Of a DNA stretch of 64,000 nt, positions 53,987 to 62,126 are shown piece after piece. Location: assembly GCF_000756615.1 (NCBI RefSeq), contig NZ_CP009288.1, positions 5,890,001 to 5,954,000 on the forward strand, read 5' to 3'. The first letter of the stretch is position 1, and every line of letters begins with the position of its first letter. The translations under genes and the position numbers were made by a program. The notes beneath the pieces are model-generated. The model did not search any database. It had not been told where the DNA came from and saw only the letters and a program-made list of their open reading frames with translations. This stretch comes from Paenibacillus durus. Lineage in GTDB: Bacteria > Bacillota > Bacilli > Paenibacillales > Paenibacillaceae.

Positions 53987-55105
53987 TTGACAGTGCCTAG
54001 AGACTTCGGCGCAGAATTGGATATTTTAAAGAAGCAATTGGGTGATCTTGAACAGCTTGTAAGCCAAATCGCAAAAGCTAGCTCTCCCAGAGTTTCGCGG
54101 ACCCAGACATTTGACAAAAATACCGTGTTAGTCGAAACGATCAACGATGAATTGGATCTTGGCGGGGTCTTTTACTCAGGGCAATATCGTGGGGAGAAAC
54201 AGGGATACAGATGGGAACCCCAAGAAAGACGTGTCAGTCAATTGCTGGATCTGGACGGCGAGAAAGTCGCCAAAATTTTAGCGGCGCTTGGTCACAAACA
54301 ACGCTTGGACATTCTTAGATCGGTGTTGAAAGAACCCCTTTCGGGTTCGGAAATTGTCGAACATTTGAACATGGGAACAACCGGACAACTCTACCATCAC
54401 ATCAAAGCGTTGCTTGGAGCTGACCTCCTTGTCCAGGAAGAACGGGGTGGAATGTACTCGCTTCCCTCGCACAGAGTACTCCCACTCCTTTTGTTGCTGG
54501 CTGCGACTTCCGACTTGCTTGATACAAGCGACTATATGGAATTGGCTGAAACCAGAAACAACGCTAGCGCCTATTTGGGTAACGCCCACGATGGTTACGA
54601 CCCACACTATCTCCTCTGGGCGGTGCTGGAAAATTCCATCCTGGAACATCGAGCCGGATTCTGCAGTGAAGCAGGCATTTTCCTTCAAGGCGATGGTAGC
54701 GTCACAGTATCCGACAACGGGCGAGGAATCCCTGTTCAAGTCCTTCCGAACACAGAAAAGTCCCGTGTGCAAGCCGTTCTCACTGAACTGAGCCATTATA
54801 GTACCAGCGACTCTTTTGTTGCTCCGGGGGGAGAGAAAGGGATTAACATTGCGGTTGTTAATGCTCTCTCTCAAAAGCTTTCAATCGAAGTTCGTCGAGA
54901 AGGAAAAGTCTTCAGGCAAGATTATAAACATGGAATCCCTCAAACGGGCTTGTTGACCGTAGGTATAACTAAAGAAACGGGAACAAGCGTTACTTTTCTA
55001 CCGGACCCGGAGATTTTCAAATCCACTTTTGACAAGAATGTTATAGCAAAACATGTCCCTGAAATTTCAGCAATTTATCCCGACCTGACCCTTCATTTTC
55101 AATGA
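53987..55105 (+). CDS. ArsR-type regulator fused to a GyrB-like GHKL ATPase domain
   Basis: 372 residues from TTG 53987, six to eight bases after AAAGGGTG. Residues 1-35 form a short coiled coil, then an ArsR-like winged helix (KILAALGHKQRLDILRSV, SGSEIVEHLNMGTTGQLYHH). From about 205 it follows the GyrB/TopoVI ATPase core: HYLLWAVLENSILEHRAGFC, SVTVSDNGRGIPVQVLP, GGEKGINIAVVNALSQKL, GTSVTFLPDPEIF. The GyrB catalytic Glu (four residues before the Asn of DNS) is Ala here, and the Gly-rich lid is altered, so it may bind but not hydrolyse ATP. No topoisomerase parts are present. The operator and ligand are unknown. Confidence 0.82.
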   Translation: MTVPRDFGAELDILKKQLGDLEQLVSQIAKASSPRVSRTQTFDKNTVLVETINDELDLGGVFYSGQYRGEKQGYRWEPQERRVSQLLDLDGEKVAKILAALGHKQRLDILRSVLKEPLSGSEIVEHLNMGTTGQLYHHIKALLGADLLVQEERGGMYSLPSHRVLPLLLLLAATSDLLDTSDYMELAETRNNASAYLGNAHDGYDPHYLLWAVLENSILEHRAGFCSEAGIFLQGDGSVTVSDNGRGIPVQVLPNTEKSRVQAVLTELSHYSTSDSFVAPGGEKGINIAVVNALSQKLSIEVRREGKVFRQDYKHGIPQTGLLTVGITKETGTSVTFLPDPEIFKSTFDKNVIAKHVPEISAIYPDLTLHFQ

Positions 55106-55126
55106 AACTAAACGTTTTGTGATACG

Positions 55127-55192
55127 GTTCAGCTTAACGAAACGATCGGCTAAAAATGCGAAAGGAGCGTGCCTCGGCAGCTCCTTCGTTGT
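55127..55192 (+). pseudogene. Duplicated 3' end of a tetR gene with its terminator
   Basis: GATACGGTTCAGCTTAACGA and the following bases encode DTVQLNETIG plus stop, as at the end of the intact tetR (56269-56883). They are followed by the same AAAATGCGAAAGGAGC...GCTCCTTCGTT hairpin. Only the last 10-11 codons survive. Confidence 0.85.
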
Positions 55193-55230
55193 TGTTTCTA
55201 TTGATTTCCAGAAGTGGCCTGCGTAATTAT

Positions 55231-55310
55231 TTGACAAACGGATTCCTGTATTATAGGATTAGAATGAACATTCGATCTAATCTATTGTATGCTATAGAAT
55301 GAATGTTCAA
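55231..55310 (+). promoter_or_regulatory. Promoter and TetR operators of the SDR gene
   Basis: TTGACA (55231-55236), 17-base spacer, TAGGAT (55254-55259). Directly downstream are GAATGAACATTC (55262-55273) and GAATGAATGTTCAA (55297-55310). A third copy with a perfect GAACGTTC core lies at 56230-56241 before the tetR gene. Repetition of the same palindromic core (GAAYRTTC) at both genes makes it the likely TetR binding site. Confidence 0.8.
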
Positions 55311-55332
55311 TTTATAAATTGGAGGTTTTATT

Positions 55333-56154
55333 ATGAGTAAAACAGTCTTTATTACGGGGACCAGTTCAGGATTGGGTAAACTAACGGCGATTCGATTTGC
55401 GGAGTTGGGCTGGAACGTCGCGGCCACCATGCGTACACCCGAGAAGGAAACCGAACTTACGGCTTATGACAATATTAAAATTTTCAAACTGGATGTCACC
55501 AAAGTGGAGCAAGTTCAAATGGCCGTGGAACAAGCCATAGCCGCATTCGGGAAAATTGACGTCGTCGTCAATAATGCCGGTATGGGCACTTACGGTCCGT
55601 TGGAGCTAGCCAAAGAGGACGCGATCGATTGGCAGTTCGCAGTTAATGCGCGGGGGCCGATCAATGTTATTCGCAAATTTTTGCCACACTACAGAGCTAA
55701 TGGAGGGGGTATGTTTATCAATATCAGCTCCTTCATGGGAATTACAACAGCAGTGCCGCTTGGATCGCTGTACAACATGTCCAAATTCGCCTTGGAAGGA
55801 TTGACGGAAGGCCTTTATTACGAACTGAAGCCGTTCAATATCGAGCTTAGATTGATCGAGCAGGGCGGGTCTACAGGAAATAATTTTAAGGAAAGTATCA
55901 CTTGGAACAGGGATGAGAACATTAAAGACTACGATGATTTGATGTCGAAATTGCAAAATCTTATGAATACCGCCGATACCAGCAGCCAACTGGATGATCC
56001 TCAAATCATTGTAGATGCCATTGTCGCTCTGGCGACGGGAGAAAGCAAGAAGTTCCGTACCGTTATCGGTGCAGCAGGCAACGACCTGATGGCTCTTAGA
56101 AACTCCGTGCCGATCGAGGATTATTTGGAGACCATCGCTAAAAATTATATGTAA
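55333..56154 (+). CDS. SDR-family oxidoreductase under TetR control
   Basis: 273 residues of the classical SDR type: TGTSSGLGK (cofactor), DVVVNNAGMG, catalytic Ser in NISSF and YNMSK as the Tyr-Lys pair. The end (NSVPIEDYLETIAKNYM) is typical of the group that includes many uncharacterised reductases of Bacillales. RBS GGAGG. The operator repeats at its promoter and before the downstream tetR indicate a substrate-inducible two-gene module. Confidence 0.9.
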   Translation: MSKTVFITGTSSGLGKLTAIRFAELGWNVAATMRTPEKETELTAYDNIKIFKLDVTKVEQVQMAVEQAIAAFGKIDVVVNNAGMGTYGPLELAKEDAIDWQFAVNARGPINVIRKFLPHYRANGGGMFINISSFMGITTAVPLGSLYNMSKFALEGLTEGLYYELKPFNIELRLIEQGGSTGNNFKESITWNRDENIKDYDDLMSKLQNLMNTADTSSQLDDPQIIVDAIVALATGESKKFRTVIGAAGNDLMALRNSVPIEDYLETIAKNYM

Positions 56155-56268
56155 CGATATTACAACCTTCTCCCGCTGCTACCATGAGGCTGTATTGACT
56201 GAAGAACGTATTAAGTATATTCTAAATTGGAATGAACGTTCGATTTATGGTGGGAAAGGAAGATCTGG

Positions 56269-56883
56269 ATGTTTGAAAAATACAATAAGGTTCAGCGGGC
56301 CGTCCTCGAAACGACTCTTAACATTATCATTCGGAAGGAATTACAGGCTACCTCAATGGCGCTCATAGCCAAGGAGTCTGGCGTATCGACCGGGAACATT
56401 TATCATTACTTTCAAAGTAAAGAAGATATTGTTAACGAGTTGTACAAAGCAATTGTCACATTCAACGGAGAGTATGTGCGCGAAGGTTTAGTGCAGGGCA
56501 GAACGATTCGTGAAAAGTTCGAATTAGGCTGGAATCGGGTTGTCGAATTGGGTGAAAAGTATCCTCAGGGCTTTCAGTTTATTGAGCAGTATTCGTTCTC
56601 GCCCTACATTTATGACGAGGTGAAGCAAGCAGCCTATACAGATGGCTGGTGCGGGCCTATGAACAAGTTGTATGAAGAAGCCATTCAGCAGAAGTTGTTT
56701 ATCCCCCTGAATCCGAAGCTGATGGTACAGATGCATTACGGGACATTAGTTTATATTTTGAAAGCCCATCTGCAAGGGATCTTCGAATTAACCAGCGACA
56801 GCGTGCATGAAGTAATCCGTTCCTGTTGGAAAGCTGTGAAGCTCGAGGATGATACGGTTCAGCTTAACGAAACTATCGGTTAA
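56269..56883 (+). CDS. TetR-family repressor of the SDR module
   Basis: 204 residues: N-terminal helix-turn-helix (TTLNIIIRKELQATSMALIA, VSTGNIYHYFQSKEDIV) and a helical ligand domain (EKYPQGFQFIEQYSFSPYI). It probably represses itself and the SDR gene 115 bases upstream through the GAAYRTTC sites. Confidence 0.92.
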   Translation: MFEKYNKVQRAVLETTLNIIIRKELQATSMALIAKESGVSTGNIYHYFQSKEDIVNELYKAIVTFNGEYVREGLVQGRTIREKFELGWNRVVELGEKYPQGFQFIEQYSFSPYIYDEVKQAAYTDGWCGPMNKLYEEAIQQKLFIPLNPKLMVQMHYGTLVYILKAHLQGIFELTSDSVHEVIRSCWKAVKLEDDTVQLNETIG

Positions 56884-56926
56884 AAATACGAAAGGAGCAT
56901 GCCTCGGCAGCTCCTTCGTTTTTATA
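56884..56926 (+). terminator. Terminator of tetR, member of a three-copy family
   Basis: ACGAAAGGAGC...GCTCCTTCGT stem followed by TTTTTAT. Near-copies stand at 55150-55192 and, more diverged, at 50774-50820. Confidence 0.85.
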
Positions 56927-56999
56927 TTGATATTGGGTAAACCAAAAGCACCCTCCTATATAAGATGAACTTTAAAAAATGACATCAGGGTAAGGAGTA

Positions 57000-57128
57000 A
57001 CGAAGGGGAAGTTTGGAACTGTAGGAGCGATAGCGATCGCCTTTGTCTCCGGATTTCAACCGCGAAGAGTGGTTTAAATGAAGAAATCTGGAGACAACAG
57101 CGGCCGGAAGTCCAAACGTTCCTCGTAG
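57000..57128. repeat. Large imperfect palindrome, Paenibacillus-type intergenic repeat
   Basis: The left arm (GGGGAAGTTTGGAACT, then GTCTCCGGATTTC) is complementary to the right arm (GAAATCTGGAGAC, then AAGTCCAAACGTTCCTC), with about 22 bases between. The inner part has the extra palindrome AGCGATCGC. Such a 130-base foldback without a coding region resembles a dispersed intergenic repeat or MITE and, if transcribed, would form a long hairpin RNA. Confidence 0.7.
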
Positions 57129-57160
57129 TTGCGACTGGTATCTGATGGGAAATCTTAGGT

Positions 57161-59587
57161 TCAGCTTATATATTGCTCCACCTCATACAAGGACGTATCC
57201 AATGCCTGAATGAATGGGGTCCACTCTCCTGCTGCGTACAGCAGAAGCCGATGCATGGCACGCGTGCATGCTGTATAAAATAGCTTGCGCTCGCTCTCCC
57301 GATGATACGTCTGCGAAGATGCGTCATAGATGAGAACGGCGTCGAATTCAACACCTTTTGCGAGGTATACCGGGATGATCAATATTCCCTTCTCGAAGGT
57401 GGGCGTGCTCTTCGTCACAAGCTTCAGCCCCTGGCATCCCTGAGACGTCAAGAGATCATAAGCCTCTTTGCTTTCGGCCGCTGTCTTCGTAATGACGCCG
57501 ATGGAGACGAAGCCTTCCACCTGAAGCGCCACGAGATGCTCCGCTATTCGCGCTGCCCGCTTCTCGCCGTCGCCCGCCTTGGAGAGGAGCGGTTTCCTGC
57601 CGCTTCGTTCAAAAGGTACGATCTCCTTGGCGCCCTGCAGCAGAGACTTCGTGAATTCCACTATCTCGCGGGTTGACCGGTAACTGCGAACCAGGCGGAA
57701 CAAGCTCGTGTCAGATTCGCCGTACAGCCGGATGAGCGGCGAATCTTCACCGTACAGCTCCGTGGCCTGAGCAAAGATGGCCTGACCGAAATCGCCAAGC
57801 ACCGTCATGCGGGCGCGGGGAAACATTTTTTTCAGGAACTCATATTGAAACATCGAATAATCCTGACCCTCGTCGACGAAGACATGCCGGATCTCCGTGT
57901 TCGTCCGAACGCCCTCGATGAGCTCTTTTAAATACAGGTACGGTGTCGCATCTTCATAGAAAAGCTCGTGCCGGTTAAGCTTCTCCTTGGTCTGTTCACA
58001 GATTTCCGGCCACAGCGAGGACATTTCGGCTCCATTGGTCATCTTCTTAAAAGCATCCTCTTCTTCGAATAATTGGACGTACAGCTGAGCCATATCGATG
58101 AACAACAACCGCTTCACGCTTCGCTTCAGCGGCTTAAACTGCTCCTTCACGATCATCCGGCGCAGCAGCTCTTCCTCCCGCTCGGCATAGTCGAAATCGC
58201 CCTCGTCCGGTCTGCCCTTGCCGTCCAGCCTTTCGCGGACCTCTTCATACTGCTCGGCAAAGTCAAACACGCCCCTCTCCTTGTGCAGAGCATGATACGC
58301 TTCGGCGTACTGATCCTTATCAAGATAATCGAGCTCCTCCTGCACCCAAAGCGCCTCACGTTCCTTGCTTTCCAGCAAAGTCAATCCACGCAGCAGCCAC
58401 TCCTGCAGCATAGCGATGCGGTTGGTCATGCGAATGGAGGGATCATAGCTGTAAAATACGGATTCCATTTGCTTGGCCGTGATCAAATTGCGGTTCCGAA
58501 AGCGGATGCTTGTGAAGCGCATGCCCTGCTGCTCCAGCCACTGCGCATAATTCCGGAGAGCTTGCAGAAAGTCTGCGGATGCCTTGTACTCCATCCCTTT
58601 CAGCCGGGCCTCATACCCTTGGCTTGATGCTTCTGTCAGCACGTATTCGATCTGATCAAAAGGGTCCTCTACTCGGAACGTCCCGCCAAGCCAGTGGTCC
58701 AGATATTCCTGGAAGGTCGTCTGCTGCATGTTTTCTTCACCGAGCTCAGGCAGAACGGTCGATACATAGCTGTTGAACATCGGATTAGGCGAAAAAAGAA
58801 CGATTTGATCCGCCTTAAGCTGCTCGCGGTGTGTATATAGTAAATACGCCACCCGCTGCAGCGCTGCCGAGGTCTTCCCGCTGCCGGCCGCCCCCTGCAC
58901 AATGAGCATCCGGCTTGAGTCATCGCGGATAATGGCGTTTTGCTCCTTCTGGATCGTCGCGACGATGCTCTTCATCTGATTGTCCGCACCCTTACCGAGC
59001 ACCTGCTGGAGCAGCTCATCGCCGATCGTTACGCTCGTGTCGAACACGTTCTGCAGTACCGCATCGCGGATCTGATACTGCCGTTTCAGCTTCATCGTCC
59101 CCGAGATGGTTCCATCCGGCGTGTCATATCCGGCTGCTCCCGGGGAATAATCGTAATACATGCTCGCGATCGGAGTACGCCAGTCATAAACCAGAAAATT
59201 CATGCCGTCTGAATCGACGAAGGATGACACACCGATGTAGACTTGCTCAGTAGAGCTCAAGCCATCCTCGTGGAAATCGATGCGCCCAAAGTAGGGAGAT
59301 GACAGCAGCCGTTTCATGTTTTTCCACTGCTGCACGCGCTGCCGGTGGCTTCGCTCCCGTTCGGACAATAACGCTTCTTGCTGCCGGATACTGTAGAAGG
59401 TCTCTTCAAAATCTTCGTCCGTACTTGTGTTGACCGTAACTTCCTCCCAAAATTGTTTGCGGATGTCCACCGCCTGATTGTGCAGACCCTCCACTTCCGG
59501 CGCCAGTTCAGCGATTCTCGCTTGGAGCTTTTCCGTAACCAGATCCAGCCGCTCCTGCTCTTGCTTCCAATCCTTCGCGCTTATCAT
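57161..59587 (-). CDS. helD: HelD-type RNA polymerase recycling ATPase
   Basis: 808 residues. A long N-terminal coiled coil (about 5-110) precedes a split UvrD/Rep-like motor: Walker A GAAGSGKTSAAL (about 232), VFVDEGQDYSMFQYEF (about 590), SYRSTREI and the C-terminal motif LFYTACTRAMHRLLLY. HelD inserts its coiled coil into RNA polymerase and uses ATP to release stalled enzyme. The length and layout agree with the Bacillus form. Single-gene unit. Confidence 0.9.
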   Translation of the reverse strand: MISAKDWKQEQERLDLVTEKLQARIAELAPEVEGLHNQAVDIRKQFWEEVTVNTSTDEDFEETFYSIRQQEALLSERERSHRQRVQQWKNMKRLLSSPYFGRIDFHEDGLSSTEQVYIGVSSFVDSDGMNFLVYDWRTPIASMYYDYSPGAAGYDTPDGTISGTMKLKRQYQIRDAVLQNVFDTSVTIGDELLQQVLGKGADNQMKSIVATIQKEQNAIIRDDSSRMLIVQGAAGSGKTSAALQRVAYLLYTHREQLKADQIVLFSPNPMFNSYVSTVLPELGEENMQQTTFQEYLDHWLGGTFRVEDPFDQIEYVLTEASSQGYEARLKGMEYKASADFLQALRNYAQWLEQQGMRFTSIRFRNRNLITAKQMESVFYSYDPSIRMTNRIAMLQEWLLRGLTLLESKEREALWVQEELDYLDKDQYAEAYHALHKERGVFDFAEQYEEVRERLDGKGRPDEGDFDYAEREEELLRRMIVKEQFKPLKRSVKRLLFIDMAQLYVQLFEEEDAFKKMTNGAEMSSLWPEICEQTKEKLNRHELFYEDATPYLYLKELIEGVRTNTEIRHVFVDEGQDYSMFQYEFLKKMFPRARMTVLGDFGQAIFAQATELYGEDSPLIRLYGESDTSLFRLVRSYRSTREIVEFTKSLLQGAKEIVPFERSGRKPLLSKAGDGEKRAARIAEHLVALQVEGFVSIGVITKTAAESKEAYDLLTSQGCQGLKLVTKSTPTFEKGILIIPVYLAKGVEFDAVLIYDASSQTYHRESERKLFYTACTRAMHRLLLYAAGEWTPFIQALDTSLYEVEQYIS

Positions 59588-59632
59588 CTTCCTGCATGCA
59601 CTCCTTCATTTAAATTTGAAGAAAAAGAAAGT

Positions 59633-59662
59633 TTGACAAACCGTAATGTCGTGTGGTAAGAT
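59633..59662 (+). promoter_or_regulatory. Promoter of a possible small RNA
   Basis: TTGACA (59633-59638) and TAAGAT (59657-59662), spacer 18. It points away from helD, with no coding region in the following 140 bases. Confidence 0.6.
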
Positions 59663-59668
59663 TAAAGT

Positions 59669-59805
59669 GTAGATAAGATGGGATAATTATTTTGTTTTTT
59701 CAAAAAAAGACATTAGTCGTTTTTCAATCATATCATAGTGCTCCTTTGTGCGCAAACTTTATTTATGCATAGTTAAACCCCTGGCGGATTGCCGGGGTTT
59801 TTTTG
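59669..59805 (+). ncRNA. Candidate small RNA
   Basis: A consensus-like promoter is followed about 110 bases later by a strong intrinsic terminator (AAACCCC.GGC-GGATT-GCC.GGGGTTTTTTT, 59775-59804). The enclosed 135 bases have no ribosome site or convincing open frame. The unit would encode a short untranslated RNA reading away from helD. The family is not recognised. It could also be the leader of a gene lost during the TPR-gene rearrangement. Confidence 0.5.
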
Positions 59806-59859
59806 ATTTTATCCTGGGTACGTTCAAAGGGCAGCCGCGGTCGGCAACGTACAGACTAA

Positions 59860-60588
59860 ACCGGCTGCTGCTGAACCTCCATCAGACATCCCCTCAAGCG
59901 TCCCTGATACTGCCGAATCCGCTCCTCAGTCGCCCCCTCCCGCAGCGATTCGAATAGGGCCATACATTTTTTAAAATTCCTGTCATTCCCCGACTGGTGA
60001 GCCAGAATTAATGCCTGCATCCTCGTACTCCCCAAACTCAGCAGCCTGCTCCGCAAACGTATCTAAAAGATCATCCACGTTCAAACCATGCCACAGCGCA
60101 GCCTGCAATATCGTATCGATCCCCGGCAGCAGTTCCTCCGGATTTTTCTTCAAAAAAGCCACATATTCCGCCATCCGTTCCGTCTTCCCCGACTGAATAT
60201 CCAGCGCATATCCATTCGCCCTCGCCAGGAACCTGAACTCCTCGACAATCTGCATGCCTTCCTCCCCTAAATCCTCCATCCAGCCCAGTTCCGCATATTT
60301 ATCAATGTATTCTCTGGCCTGATCATACTGGCCCTGCTTCTGGCAAGCAATCCCCCGCATCAGATGACTGAACCCGTAATAGTAAACCAGCGGACGCGCC
60401 ATATTTACATGCGGCACAGGTAATCTTTTGGCCTTAAAATACTGCCGCTCTTCATAAATGTACTGTGCGTAGCTATACAGAATATCCGATGTGTTCAGCA
60501 GCTTGTCCCAATTCTCGAAGTGAAAAGCCATTTCCAGCATTTCGACAATGATATCCGGCTTGAGGGATTTCAGAATGGAAGGGCGCAA
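59860..60588 (-). pseudogene. TPR-like gene of module B, internally deleted
   Basis: Paralogue of 8899-9705. From the TTG at 60588 the product matches to GEYEDAG (about residue 190). Then some 35-40 residues (the SHYYNYCYNLTLYHKRFGQM region and what follows in the paralogue) are missing, and the match resumes in another frame at LAHQSGNDRNFKKCMALF and runs to the original end. The joint is near 60005. The divergent XRE gene (60779) is intact, so this module has lost its TPR partner. Confidence 0.85.
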
Positions 60589-60778
60589 GGGAGGGGCCTC
60601 CTTCGTATCAAAGTATAAATTTTATTATTTGGAGTAACATCGAATTTTATTGTTTGTAATGGGAAATGCTACCTTATACAAATGATTATCTATTAGTGTT
60701 ATTTAAAAGTCAATTAACATTTATAGTGTGTTAATAAGACATATTTCCTCAGGTAAGCTTGTTATGAGGTGAGTTAAG

Positions 60779-61138
60779 ATGCCGGATGAGTCCAAGTCGG
60801 AACTTGTAAGAAAAATCGGAGAGAGAATTCGAAGACTGCGTAAAGAAAAGGGCTTATCACAAGAACAACTGGGGGAACTTTCAGGTTTACATACAAACTA
60901 TGTCGGACAAGTCGAGCGTGGGGAGAAGAACCTAACTCTTGAAACACTGGAGAAAATGGTTCTCGGCCTAGACATTTCGTTAGAGGAATTATTTCGATAT
61001 ATAGGACCGATGGAGAAAAAAGATGCCCTGAGGCAAATTGCTGAGTTGCTCATTGAGCGTCCATTGAATGATCAGATGTTGGCTCTAAGCTTATTGAAAT
61101 CCATTTTTGATTGGGAAAAAGAGAAGCATGATCTTTAG
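60779..61138 (+). CDS. XRE-family regulator (module B)
   Basis: 119 residues: XRE helix-turn-helix (GLSQEQLGELSGLHTNYVGQ, VERGEKNLTLETLEKM) with a helical tail (LRQIAELLIERPLNDQMLAL). ATG after GAGGTGAGTTAAG. Paralogue of 12883-13227 and the intact parent form of scars at 19690 and 52590. It is divergent from the broken TPR gene and should regulate the shared intergenic region. Confidence 0.9.
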   Translation: MPDESKSELVRKIGERIRRLRKEKGLSQEQLGELSGLHTNYVGQVERGEKNLTLETLEKMVLGLDISLEELFRYIGPMEKKDALRQIAELLIERPLNDQMLALSLLKSIFDWEKEKHDL

Positions 61139-61146
61139 TATTTACA

Positions 61147-61278
61147 ATGAGTCTGAGACACCAGCTTTCGGATACGTCTGTAGAAGTCATTGAAGTTACT
61201 CCTCCGGCAGTAAATACAGATTTAGGCGGAACAGGTTTGCATACGCATGGAGAACCTGTCATCAGCCACTTTAATTGA
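61147..61278 (+). pseudogene. C-terminal remnant of an SDR (DltE/YdfG-like) gene
   Basis: Reads SLRHQLSDTSVEVIEVTPP then AVNTDLGGTGLHTHGEP and a stop. This is the conserved stretch after the active site in DltE-like SDRs (LR.QL..T.V.V.E..PP.V.TDLGG.G.H..G.P). The Rossmann half and Tyr-Lys pair are missing. Confidence 0.75.
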
Positions 61279-61287
61279 CGGTGAATT

Positions 61288-61318
61288 CGGAACCGCCAAT
61301 GACGGTGGCTTTTTGTTT
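61288..61318 (+). terminator. Terminator downstream of the SDR remnant
   Basis: ACCGCC-AATGAC-GGTGGC followed by TTTTTGTTTTC. Confidence 0.8.
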
Positions 61319-61374
61319 TCGTCACCGACATGGGGATGGCGATCAAGGTTCGCCTACTGAGATGGTGGCATAAA

Positions 61375-61404
61375 GAAAACCTGCTGGCAAGAGCAGGTTC
61401 AGTT
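61375..61404 (+). terminator. Hairpin before the tRNA-like sequence
   Basis: AACCTGCT-GGCAAG-AGCAGGTT perfect stem with a weak T tail. Confidence 0.6.
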
Positions 61405-61430
61405 TAATAGTAGCACTTTGTATTTGGTTT

Positions 61431-61518
61431 TCGTATGGAGTGGAATTGGCAGACGCGCTGGATTCAGGTTCTAGTGGGCTAACCCCCCGTGGTGGTTCGA
61501 GTCCTCTCGTCCGCACCA
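61431..61518 (+). tRNA. tRNA-Leu(CAG)-like sequence, probably degenerate
   Basis: The D arm (GTGGAATTGGCAGACGC), anticodon stem-loop CTGGA-TTCAGGT-TCTAG with CAG at 61465-61467, a long class-II variable arm, TTCGAGT loop and encoded CCA end (61516-61518) are all typical of tRNA-Leu. However, the acceptor 5' strand TCGTATG pairs poorly with CGTCCGC (mismatches at pairs 1 and 4, a T-G wobble at 6), and the T stem has a T-T mismatch. Either the tRNA has decayed, or only its 3' part is genuine and the 5' end was replaced at an integration site. Confidence 0.6.
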
Positions 61519-61590
61519 CTTATACAACCCCGAGAAGCCTTGGTATTCAAGGCTTCTTTTTTGTTTTGTCCGGATTTCTCCGGGTTTCGT

Positions 61591-61983
61591 TTATTGGTCT
61601 TCTTTCTCCCCTTTCTCCTGCACTGCCGTTTGCAGCCGTATATCGTCAACTCTGTTCTTGAAGGTTATTCCCCACTTCTTCATATCAAGGATGATCGGCT
61701 TCAACGTCACTCCGAATTCAGTCAGCGAGTATTCCACTTTAGGGGGCACCTGTTTATAAACTTCGCGGTGAATAATGCCATCCCGTTCAAGCTCGCGGAG
61801 CTGCAAAGTAAGCATAAATTGCGTCAATCTCGGATAGAGCCGCCGGAATTCATTGAATCTCTTCGGGCCATCGATAAGATGAAACAGAATGATCGCTTTC
61901 CATTTGCCCCCGATGACATCCAAAGTTGTTTCGACAGGACACACTTCCACATTCGCTTCGAGCTTGTTTTTGCGATCTCCCAT
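61591..61983 (-). CDS. HxlR-family regulator
   Basis: 130 residues from ATG 61983 (MGDRKNKLEANVEVCP) nine bases after GGAGG. HxlR winged helix: LDVIGGKWKAIILFHL, FNEFRRLYPRLTQFMLTLQL, VPPKVEYSLTEFG. A cysteine at about residue 15 (EVCPVE) matches the sensing position of YodB/HypR-like redox regulators. Divergent from the flavodoxin-fold reductase at 62127, its probable target. Confidence 0.9.
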   Translation of the reverse strand: MGDRKNKLEANVEVCPVETTLDVIGGKWKAIILFHLIDGPKRFNEFRRLYPRLTQFMLTLQLRELERDGIIHREVYKQVPPKVEYSLTEFGVTLKPIILDMKKWGITFKNRVDDIRLQTAVQEKGEKEDQ

Positions 61984-62126
61984 AGCCATGACCCTCCATT
62001 AGTTTGATTTTTAATACTATATTATAAAATTATGCGTACTTTTCTAAATTCAATATACATTTTAATATAACACTCATACGGCACTTAATAAAGCGTCGTA
62101 AGCCAATACAAAGGGAGAGTGGAGTC

